In this document: piece by piece, positions 60,401 through 64,000 of the stretch | How positions within the stretch are numbered: the first letter of the stretch is position 1 | Layout of the letters: each line of letters starts with the position of its first letter | Assembly (NCBI GenBank): GCA_024169445.1 | Contig: JALKFA010000001.1 | Span: 806,001 to 870,000, forward strand | DNA length: 64,000 bases | Direction of reading: 5' to 3' | Source of the DNA: Buttiauxella agrestis ATCC 33320 | GTDB lineage: Bacteria; Pseudomonadota; Gammaproteobacteria; Enterobacterales; Enterobacteriaceae | The notes under the pieces: generated by a model | What the model saw: the letters and a program-made list of their open reading frames with translations, nothing else | What the model was told of the DNA's origin: nothing | Databases searched by the model: none | Position numbers and translations under genes: made by a program

Positions 60401-62003
60401 TCAGCGCACGCAGCACGCCACCGCTGACAAACCTGATATTTCCGGTTGCCGCGCCGAGGTTGGCATCGTTCGAAACTGACAGATAGCCGCCATAAATGTT
60501 TGTCCCGCCGGTATAGGTGTTAACCCCGGTCAGGATCACGTTCCCTGCATCAACGCCTAATGCACCTGCACCGGAAACGACGCCGCCCAACGTCAACGGA
60601 TCGCCAGCATTCGCACTCCCAACGTAACCGTTAACACCGCTGTCGATGAGGATATTACGTGCCGTAGTGAATCCAGTGGAAGCACGGAAATTACTGCCCC
60701 CCGTGAAATGGATTTGGCTTGATGAGGCGCCGAGATTGCTGTCGCTGGCAACTTGCAGCAACCCACTGCGCATCAGCGTTTCACCGGTATAAGTATTGAT
60801 GCCCGAAAGTATGGTGGTACCACCATTTTGCTGCACCGCACCGTTGCCGGAGATCACCCCCGCCTGGGTATAAGTATTGTTATGGCTAAAGCTAAGTAAA
60901 CCGTTGTTGGTGATATTGCCGGTAATTGAACCCGTTGCACCGCCGCCACCAATTTGCAGCGTACCTGCATTAATGGTGGTACCACCGCTATAGGTATTTG
61001 CGCCCGTGAGTATGGTGGTGCCGCTGCCGCTCTGCACCAGTTGCCCGGTACCGCTAATCGCCCCCGCATAGGTGTAGCTATTGCTGCGGTTGAAAGTCAG
61101 GGTGCCATTATTGGTGACCACACTGCTGCCCAGCACGCCCGTCGTGCCACCGTTGCCAATTTGCAGGGTGCCAGACGAAACGGTTGTTGTGCCGGTGTTA
61201 GTGTTCGCGCCGGTGAGGATCAACGTGCCAGCGCCATTTAAGGTGAGTGCACCAGTACCGCTCATCACGCCGCCAACGGTCGCCGTTGCACCCGATGCCA
61301 CATTGATAATACCGCCGCCCTGAGCAAGCGCGACATTACGGGTACTAATGAAAGGCCCGCCGGTGATAGCCAGCGTGCCAAGAGATGACAAATTACCCAG
61401 AGTCAGTAAACCCGCCGCCGCCCCCAAACTACTATCCGAGGAGACTCGCAGAGTACTGTTATTGGTAATGGTGGTGCCGCCGCTATAAGTGTTAGTGCCG
61501 CCGAGCACCAGAATACCGCCGCCATTAATATCCACACGGCCAGTACCCGCGATAATAGAATTCACCGTGGCGGTGTTGCCGCTGCCGACATTAATCCCCA
61601 TGGTGCCTGAAGCCGTACTCAGCGTCCCACCATTAATAATGTAACCATTGACGTTGAATAACAGATCCTGAACGGTTATCGGGTTAGTCACAGTGATGGT
61701 GCCCGCCGTGCCACCAAACAAGGCACTATCCCCGGCAAGGTTGTTCCATGGCAGCATCACCGTGCCGTTGAACCATTCGCTATCGATCACATCCCAGGTT
61801 CCGCTTCCCCCGGAGCCTTGCCCGGTTGGGGACCATGTCACCGTTGAAGCATGCACCGTTCCGGACAATGCAAACATCGCCAGCACTACAACACCTGGGC
61901 CCGTTTTACTGCGAGAGCTTTTGCTGCGGCCTTTGGTCAACTCAGAGACGGCCATCCAGCATTGCTTTGCCACGCTCCATATAATGCGATAAACAGTGTT
62001 CAT
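48456..62003 (-). CDS. Giant type Va autotransporter, PATR-repeat passenger
   Basis: 4515 residues (over 400 kDa). Extended signal peptide region (MNTVYRIIWSVAKQCWMAVS) and Sec core, cut near VHA-STVTW (residue 52). The passenger is a predicted beta-helix of autotransporter-associated repeats such as GTLVLTGANTYSGGTTINAGTLQ, residues ~80-2240; two ~290-residue spacer modules at ~765-1045 and ~1675-1975; then a three-fold 603-residue repeat (~2240-3955). A Pro-rich linker (~4165-4195, KPPEPAKPGEPSPEPEKKGQP) leads to a C-terminal beta-barrel (~4235-4515, MWLRQLGGQNRWKDSSGQ ... KYSF) ending in Phe. Likely surface adhesin or biofilm protein; no protease motif seen. Weak ribosome site. Confidence 0.95.
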   Translation of the reverse strand: MNTVYRIIWSVAKQCWMAVSELTKGRSKSSRSKTGPGVVVLAMFALSGTVHASTVTWSPTGQGSGGSGTWDVIDSEWFNGTVMLPWNNLAGDSALFGGTAGTITVTNPITVQDLLFNVNGYIINGGTLSTASGTMGINVGSGNTATVNSIIAGTGRVDINGGGILVLGGTNTYSGGTTITNNSTLRVSSDSSLGAAAGLLTLGNLSSLGTLAITGGPFISTRNVALAQGGGIINVASGATATVGGVMSGTGALTLNGAGTLILTGANTNTGTTTVSSGTLQIGNGGTTGVLGSSVVTNNGTLTFNRSNSYTYAGAISGTGQLVQSGSGTTILTGANTYSGGTTINAGTLQIGGGGATGSITGNITNNGLLSFSHNNTYTQAGVISGNGAVQQNGGTTILSGINTYTGETLMRSGLLQVASDSNLGASSSQIHFTGGSNFRASTGFTTARNILIDSGVNGYVGSANAGDPLTLGGVVSGAGALGVDAGNVILTGVNTYTGGTNIYGGYLSVSNDANLGAATGNIRFVSGGVLRALTSFSTSRNVVLSNAATIESFNGVTLNLNGTISGGATLVLNSAGTPGGTVYLNGSNTYTNTTYLRGGVRAVVSSAGNLGTAKDVNLNNGTLATTGSFAINKIGLSTGGAIVDVAPSTTLTVTGDIYGNGSALRKTNTGTLVLAGTSSSNSGVIIDGGTLQVGSSTTTGSLGTGNVVNNSALAFSQNGDYSYAGVISGAGTLTQNGSGSSTLSGNSTYTGTTRVASGSLYINGNQTNATGATTVESGATLGGGGTIGGDVTVADGGILAPGSSDGAAGTLTIRRNLLLSGGSILNYNLGQSDVVGGQYNDQTVVGGNLTLDGTLNVNTTAGGTFGAGVYRIISYTGTLTDNGLNIGTMPAGANTELQTSVNGQVNLVNSLGNMRFWDVAQNNGAVNGGTGIWNSGAGANSNWSNAAGTTNGVYSQGYAAFMGTPGTVTVDDSLGAVISEGMQFATSGYTVAGDAINLSETTPGSGQTTIRVGDGTTAGSNYVATVGSVLQGSTAVTKTDRGTLILTGANTYTGGTTVSAGTLQLGNGGTSGSIVGDVLNNSNLAFKRSDTATVSGIISGGGAVQQTGTGTTILTGANTYSGATTISSGTLQIGDGGTTGTLGTGAVTVTTPGGLAFNRSDTLTYDGAISGTGSVAQNGTGTTVLSGNHTYSGGTTINAGSLQLGNGAANGGGTITGNVTNNGRLIFNRNAAYTYAGVISGSGVVERRSGTLTLSGANTYTGGTVLAGGETRVASDSNFGDASGTLTFNGGNLRTSATLERDIIVGSGNGIIISSGGTINSHITGTGLLRFHGSGSTFINGTNNSYSGGTLLTDYATLVISSANALSTGKITGQASDISYGGGGNLRTTATMTLANNIDLGETSFYGNSNNQQSLNFITDADTTLTLTGNINNVGGFHVTNGFAKQGAGTMVLANTVYGNGNSYAVRVRQGTLVVGDGGTRGTIGAAPSQVSAGAKLVFNRSDTSIYSGAISGEGSMEQQGSGTLILANNSTHTGGTTITAGTLQLGNGGAGGAIAGDIVNNANLTFKRSDVYTYAGAITGSGTIHQSGTGTTILTGTNTNAGDTTIDSGTLQLGNGGTTGSITDNVINNGTLAFNRSDNVTFANTISGTGGLQQNGSGYTILTGNNSYKGATTVSTGGLIVNGDQTAATGATTVAANAVLGGTGTIGGNVTIANDGILTPGSTSGTGGTLTVKGNLALNGTSILRYTFGSVNGVAQNSLTNVGGNLTLDGRLDVTIPTGGTFDPGIYRIFNYDGTLTNNGLALGNMPPSTTVALQTGVQGQINLINTTGILTAVWDGSNSANYNNGAADGGAGIWNRNLANQSWGNASSSVNSSYTPTSFVIFQGTPATVTVDTSFGAISASGLQFAVSGYSLVGGAIDLLQTASGTNSTTISVGDHSDLGANYTATIGSVLQGSTRLTKTDKGTLVLTGNNTYSGGTAIDDGTLRVSSDSNLGAAAGALSLNGGTLESTSTFATARTTTLNTKGGTFNVDPSQTLTLSGAIGGAGKLTKTDAGKLVLSGTNTYSGGTDINGGTVSISSDSGLGAASGALSITGGTLETTATMASARATSLNTGGATLDVDGGTTLTLNGAVSGSGALTKIDSGTLVLAGTNTYSGGTNFNAGKIQVSSDAGLGAATGALTFNGGSLETTTTMTSDRSATINAGSATFDVDSGTTLTMNGIISGTGALNKADAGTLLLTTANTWSGGTTISGGSLKLTNTDGVGSGTVNINAAAGLELALASASVFDNVLAGVGTTTVSGAQATITANNAAYTGSWNVTSSGTLALPGSATSSTNNLGTGAVVIAAGGIVNTQTTGAFSFNNALTGSGTLNASNGGQAFSFGSGVGANFAGVVNLTNNSFALSGNNTTALTRATLNMNTGNVTTVGAGSQAVGNLAFNGGTLAFANLPTGTVATGALALTSGNVQLDPQNAGTSGNLLVQDEGTTQQLISATSVTGSEGNLVLKDQAGNVLTSGTSSIVQGGNTVAVGSYSYGLATRAAGSSTVDGLYATYRLSQLALQSGQTLTLAQNSGANGTSADMSAKLTGSGSLAIDAGNGVVSLSNVTNDYTGETSVTNGTLQAGSDNALGHTSKLNLADTTTFDLNAKTQTIGALNDLAGSTLNINSGTLNLSNGGVSAGVLTGAGQLNVNGGTLDVLGANTGLTAATAIATGATVKINNVDSLGSGAITTAGTLVVDAATGSLDNVINGAGAVQLSNAADVTLAGINTLSGSWNTAAGTRLTATVAANLGTAVINNSGTFNVDTTTDWTLNNAINGTGAVTKKGSGTLTIAHANTYSGNTTISGGVLKLTHTDGAGTGVVNIDTAAGLELALATASVFDNQLAGAGTTTVSGAQATITANNAAYTGNWNVTGSGTLAVPDSATSSTPNLGSGAVDIAAGGIVNAQTTGAFSFDNALTGAGTLNASNNGNTFSFGSGVGANFAGTANLTHNTFDLTGDNTSALTRATLEVGTGNVTTVGDGNQQIGGLTINGGRMQFNATAPEQILATSHITAGTLEINHTGTVRLNLPTPFTPAPPDTPNTTNLLKQDEENVSVQLVIASSVTGSGGAIELTDQNGDAITAARQIDISQNGNTVAQATYDYRLTSSSQNDGLYVNYGLKQLDLQANQTLTLAQDTGASGVAADMSAKITGSGNLAINARSDVLSLSNALNDYSGETSVSSGTLQSGSDNALGNTSKLNLADTTTFDLNAKTQTIGALNGLAGSTLNINNGSLNLSNGGTSAGSLTGTGQLNVNGGTLDVQGENTGLTATTAIASGATVKINHVDSLGSSVITTAGTLVVDAATGSLDNVINGAGAVKLSNAADVTLAGNSALSGSWNTDAGTRLTATQAANLGTAAINNAGTFNVDTATDWTLDNAINGAGAVTKNGTGTLTFARANSYSGNTTISGGVLKLTDADGAGTGVVNIDTAAGLELALATASVFDNQLAGAGATTVSGAQATITADNSAYTGNWNVTGSGTLAVDSTATSSTPNLGSGAVDIAAGGIVNAQTSGAFSFDNALTGAGTLNASSGGNAFSFGSGVGTNFAGTANLTDNTFDLTGDNTTALTRATLQVGTGNVTTVGDGDQQIGGLALNGGTMKFNATAPDQSVATSLITAGVLDINRTGTVMVKLPEPLTASAPDTPNATNLLMQDEGETGVQLVRSGAVTGSGGALDLVDQNGVKITAAREIDVSQNGNTVAKGTYDYRLTSGAQSDGLYVNYGLTKLDLQADQTLTLAQDTAANGASADMSAKITGSGNLAIDARGGLLSLTNITNDYSGETSVNSGTLQAGSDNALGQTSKLNLASASAFDLNGKTQTLGALNGETGSTLNLNGGMLDLSNGGTSAGTLAGGGKLNVNGGTLDVQGANNGLTAATTIATGATVSLNHVDGLGSSEITSTGKLVLDGATGTMDNTIKGTGEVVKRGAGEVVMTGKTDWTGNTLIDEGELTLDGSQGGAQLVSNIIAKDNTALSLRNGASLTGWIDPTDVNIDSASTWNMTADSLVDDVNLAGTLNYVAPGSTPMAAGRTLTANNWNGQGGTLVLNTVLGGDNSVTDKLLVNGNTSGNTFMKVNNAGGSGAQTVEGIRVVEVKGQSDGTFTKSGRIVAGAYDYSLVKKGADWFLTSLDTTAKPPEPAKPGEPSPEPEKKGQPTVRPEAAAYTANLAAANTMFITSLHDRLGETQYTDALTGEQKVTSMWLRQLGGQNRWKDSSGQIETQSNRYVTQLGGDIAQWSPDGLQRLHLGVMAGYGTSSSKSRSNVTGYRAEGSVDGYSAGLYATWYQNDETRQGAYVDSWAQYGWFNNDVNGQDIKGESYKSSGITASLEMGYTHKLGEFAGSQGSLNEWFIQPQAQAIWMGVEADDHRESNGTRVNGEGDGNVQTRLGVRTYLKGHNKIDDGKGRTFQPFVEVNWIHNTQSFGTRMDGVSLTQSGARNIGEIKTGVEGQLNSRLNLWGNVGVQVGDKGYSDASAMVGVKYSF
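50130..55290 (-). repeat. Tandem 1809-bp repeats in the autotransporter gene
   Basis: The word TTAACTTGCT, with long matching flanks, occurs at 54101, 52292 and 50483: spacing exactly 1809 and 1809 bp, i.e. 603 codons. GTGATGGT with flanks occurs at 55081, 53311 and 51502 (1770 and 1809). Thus the lower two copies are in exact register and the first carries small in-frame indels. Each unit encodes the series DNALG.TSKLNLA ... ATASVFDNQLAG ... QIGGL ... DYSGETS. Roughly 2.8 units. Confidence 0.9.
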
Positions 62004-62680
62004 GATTTAATTCACTTTTCGAGTATTTATATTTGTCCGCAGGTCGCGTACTGAAATTAAAGATATTCGTCAGAAGAAGCCGAGGGATGGGAGTGTTAGC
62101 TTGGTTTTTTGATCGCGCGTGCACACAATGCTGACACCGCTTATAACTTCTATTTTATATACCAATTTGATGTTTTTATTTTACCAAACGGTAATAACAA
62201 AAAAATAGCTTTCGCATTACGCAAATGCAAACGAGGTGAGTAATATTTTTTGCCAAACTAGCTACATCGCCAAAAGTACTGAACTTAACGCAAACTATTA
62301 TTTCGCCATACAAAATGGCACTAAATACATAATAAGATAAGAAATTAACACCACGCGGAGGTAAGATTTTACTGTATGAATAAAATACACAACCCGTTGA
62401 TATAATTCACAAACATAGAATCTGCAACAAACCATGCTATGAGTTTAACTTTTTTCTTATCTTATTATCCAAGTCAGATAAATCCTACTAAAATGCCTAC
62501 GTAAGAAGATATGATAGAATCATTTGTCGGCAATTTTATTTCAACGCCGTGATGTATTGCGATAACGTTACTGTTGCCTTAGACTCTAAAAAATCCAATC
62601 TTGTGAATTAACTCATTGAACACTCACGCCTCCGGGAGTATTACAGAGTGGCAGACAAGTATCTGAAAGAGAAGATAGAG
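62004..62680. promoter_or_regulatory. Long AT-rich divergent promoter region
   Basis: 677 bp between the autotransporter (minus) and the Skp-like lipoprotein (plus), with no ORF worth calling and strongly AT-rich between about 62130 and 62600. It must carry both promoters. The length and A/T tracts are what H-NS-silenced horizontally acquired genes usually show. A dyad TTACC-AAAC-GGTAA lies at 62181-62194. Confidence 0.6.
62181..62194. promoter_or_regulatory. Candidate operator dyad upstream of the autotransporter
   Basis: TTACCAAACGGTAA, two perfect 5-bp arms around 4 bp, 178 bp upstream of the autotransporter start. It could be an operator for the neighbouring regulators; no family assigned. 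Confidence 0.3.
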
Positions 62681-63229
62681 ATGAAATGGAATAAAAGTTT
62701 GCTGGTTAAGTTACCTCTTTGTATTGCGTTGTTGAGTATTGCTGGCTGCGATCAAATGGGTTTGAGCCAACAAAAAATTGCCTATGTGAATATGGCTAAA
62801 ATTCTGGAAACGTCTCCAATAGGTAAGCAAGAACAAGAATGGGGCGAGAAAGTTAAAGATGTACTGGTTAAAGCCAGTACAGATGCCCAGGCAACCTACG
62901 CGAACATTCCTGCGGATCAACAACAGAAAGCCCGCGAAGCTGATGCTATGACCTTAAACCGCCAGTGGGATATCGAGCGCAGCAGTGCGCGGGTTAAAAG
63001 CGTGAAAGCCATTGTCGCAGTAGTTGAAACCTACCGTACTGGTAACAAAATCGACCTGGTTCTCGACAGTAGCCAGGTTGTGGCCTCTAATCCGGCTAAC
63101 GACATCAGTCAGCAGATCATTACCCAACTTGCCAACACCAGGGTAGATTACGGCAAATTGCCGGAAGTTGTCGTCAATAAACAGATGGGCAAAACTGAGA
63201 TTGAACCAAAAAGTATGGAGCCAAAATAA
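62681..63229 (+). CDS. Skp/OmpH-like periplasmic lipoprotein
   Basis: 182 residues from the ATG at 62681. A GTG 11 codons upstream has GGGAG in front but would bury the signal peptide, so I prefer the ATG. Signal MKWNKSLLVKLPLCIALL then lipobox SIAGC (Cys23) followed by Asp, which predicts Lol avoidance, i.e. inner-membrane anchoring. Mature part resembles Skp: KIAYVNMAKILETSPIGKQE at the start, helical Gln/Lys-rich middle, IDLVLDSSQVVASNPANDIS near the end. Divergent from the autotransporter; perhaps holds its passenger or barrel during export (inference). Confidence 0.8.
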   Translation: MKWNKSLLVKLPLCIALLSIAGCDQMGLSQQKIAYVNMAKILETSPIGKQEQEWGEKVKDVLVKASTDAQATYANIPADQQQKAREADAMTLNRQWDIERSSARVKSVKAIVAVVETYRTGNKIDLVLDSSQVVASNPANDISQQIITQLANTRVDYGKLPEVVVNKQMGKTEIEPKSMEPK

Positions 63230-63240
63230 GCCCATAACAT

Positions 63241-63276
63241 ACAGCCGCCAGTGAATCGAATAACACTGGCGGCTGT
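63241..63276 (+). terminator. Terminator after the Skp-like lipoprotein
   Basis: Perfect 13-bp stem ACAGCCGCCAGTG/CACTGGCGGCTGT with a 10-nt loop, followed by TTAATTATT, 11 nt past the stop. Confidence 0.8.
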
Positions 63277-63320
63277 TTAATTATTCATAATTAATAGATA
63301 GAAAATCACAACATTAGTTT

Positions 63321-64000
63321 TCAGTCACTTTTATTAAAAGTCACCGCATCTTTATTAGATGTCACTGGCTCCATAGTACAATCCGATTGGGGTTTCGAAT
63401 TGACATTGGTCTTATCGCTATTGAATGAAGAAATATAGAGTTCGCTCTCATGCACCAGCTCTCTTCTTAGCAGAATGCACAATACCAATATCAGTGTCAT
63501 GGCCGCAGGCAGTACATAAGTCATGAGCACTTTATACTTCTTCTTTATGGTCTGGATATCCTCCGCATCAATATCCATTGTTGAAATCGTGTTTAACAGT
63601 TCTTTATTCTGCTCGACCTGAATTTGATTTTTCGGCTGCGTGCTACTGTCTGTCGCTTGCGTCTGAGTATCTGTTTTCACAATATCAATACTCGACGACA
63701 AACATAACCCTTTACGAGGTACGGTTATTATGAGTTTTGGCTCGTACTTAATTTCAGAAAAGGAACGGCGCAGGTTCAGAATGCACTGATAAAAAGTGTT
63801 ATAAGAAACATCGTTATGCGTATCTGGCCATGCAAATAAAAGGAATTCACTCTGGCTAATGACTCTGGATGGATTTTCCAACATAAGAATCAAACAGCGC
63901 GTACAGGTAGCATGCATCTTTTTCTTCTTATGTGTAAGAAGGTTATAGATACTTTTATCTTCCGGGTCAAAAACCACCATACCATCTATAATATACTTAT
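63321..64000 (-). CDS. ToxR/CadC-like membrane-anchored regulator, 5' end cut by window
   Basis: Reading frame still open at the right edge (KYIIDGMVVFDP), so the start lies outside; at least 226 residues. N-terminal winged helix of the OmpR/PhoB type (ILMLENPSRVISQSEFLLFA, YNTFYQCILNLRRSF, LIITVPRKGLCL), a Gln/Thr-rich linker, one membrane helix (VLMTYVLPAAMTLILVLCIL) and a ~50-residue periplasmic tail. That is the plan of ToxR, CadC and related one-component membrane regulators. Convergent with the Skp-like gene. Probable regulator of the neighbouring surface genes, by position only. An internal Met at 63980 gives 219 residues but would remove the first strand. Confidence 0.85.
   Translation of the reverse strand, partial: KYIIDGMVVFDPEDKSIYNLLTHKKKKMHATCTRCLILMLENPSRVISQSEFLLFAWPDTHNDVSYNTFYQCILNLRRSFSEIKYEPKLIITVPRKGLCLSSSIDIVKTDTQTQATDSSTQPKNQIQVEQNKELLNTISTMDIDAEDIQTIKKKYKVLMTYVLPAAMTLILVLCILLRRELVHESELYISSFNSDKTNVNSKPQSDCTMEPVTSNKDAVTFNKSD

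Noticed and set aside
56980-61500. Short regularly spaced repeats that could look like a CRISPR array
   Set aside because: The repeats are imperfect, in frame, and encode autotransporter PATR units; spacing is irregular at the nucleotide level and there are no cas genes.
48529-61992. Many long plus-strand open frames opposite the autotransporter (for example 48606-49469, 52524-53111, 53311-54117)
   Set aside because: They are antisense shadows of a GC-rich repetitive gene. Their products are repetitive in the same register as the repeats and have no ribosome sites or domain resemblance.
62648-62680. GTG start of the Skp-like lipoprotein
   Set aside because: It has a GGGAG box, but it would add 11 charged residues before a complete lipoprotein signal; kept only as an alternative.
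1-64000. Insertion sequences, prophage, integrases, tRNA genes
   Set aside because: None could be recognised by motif, protein family or terminal repeats on reading both strands.

Overview
The window is a chromosomal segment of a non-E. coli member of the Enterobacteriaceae (Kluyvera/Buttiauxella/Lelliottia/Enterobacter-like; genus not resolved). The evidence is near-E. coli protein sequences and gene order, E. coli-type start sites, REP/BIME and ERIC repeats, and an ryhB gene in its usual place between yhhX and yhhY. Many assignments rest on remembered E. coli K-12 proteins; no database search was run. LAYOUT: 0-8.7 kb is the D-xylose locus: the 3' end of bax, xylR, xylHGF (ABC importer) and, divergently, xylAB. 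The divergent promoter region has two related XylR-like sites, and an ERIC element lies in the xylA leader. 8.7-11.8 kb is the gluconate system gntU-gntK-gntR, directly abutting xylB, unlike in E. coli. 11.8-17.2 kb holds yhhW, yhhX, ryhB with its Fur box, yhhY, ggt and yhhA. 17.2-22.3 kb is the ugpBAECQ glycerol-3-phosphate operon behind tandem Pho-box half-sites. 22.3-29.3 kb is the branched-chain amino-acid system livKHMGF, panM and livJ. 29.5-34 kb is rpoH and ftsYEX; 34-38.5 kb is rsmD, yhhL, yhhM, yhhN and zntA with a ZntR-type promoter. 38.5-41.5 kb is an accessory TRAP transporter with a KdgR-like operator, inserted between zntA and tusA. 41.6-45.8 kb is tusA, yhhQ, dcrB, yhhS and yhhT. 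From 45.8 kb E. coli synteny is lost (acpT-nik would be expected): there is an M24-fold protein that has lost metal ligands, a LysR regulator, a 13.5-kb autotransporter gene, a Skp/OmpH-like lipoprotein and a membrane-anchored winged-helix regulator cut by the right edge. HOW IT WORKS TOGETHER: most of the window is housekeeping and sugar, phosphate or amino-acid uptake. The unusual part is the last 18 kb. It encodes a 4515-residue type Va autotransporter whose passenger contains almost three copies of a 603-residue unit repeating at exactly 1809 bp. Beside it, divergently, is a lipoprotein related to the periplasmic chaperone Skp whose lipobox Cys is followed by Asp, predicting retention in the inner membrane. 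Next comes a ToxR/CadC-like regulator. I propose, as inference only, that these form a cell-surface adhesin module with its own chaperone and regulator. No tRNA or rRNA gene, CRISPR array, insertion sequence or prophage was seen.
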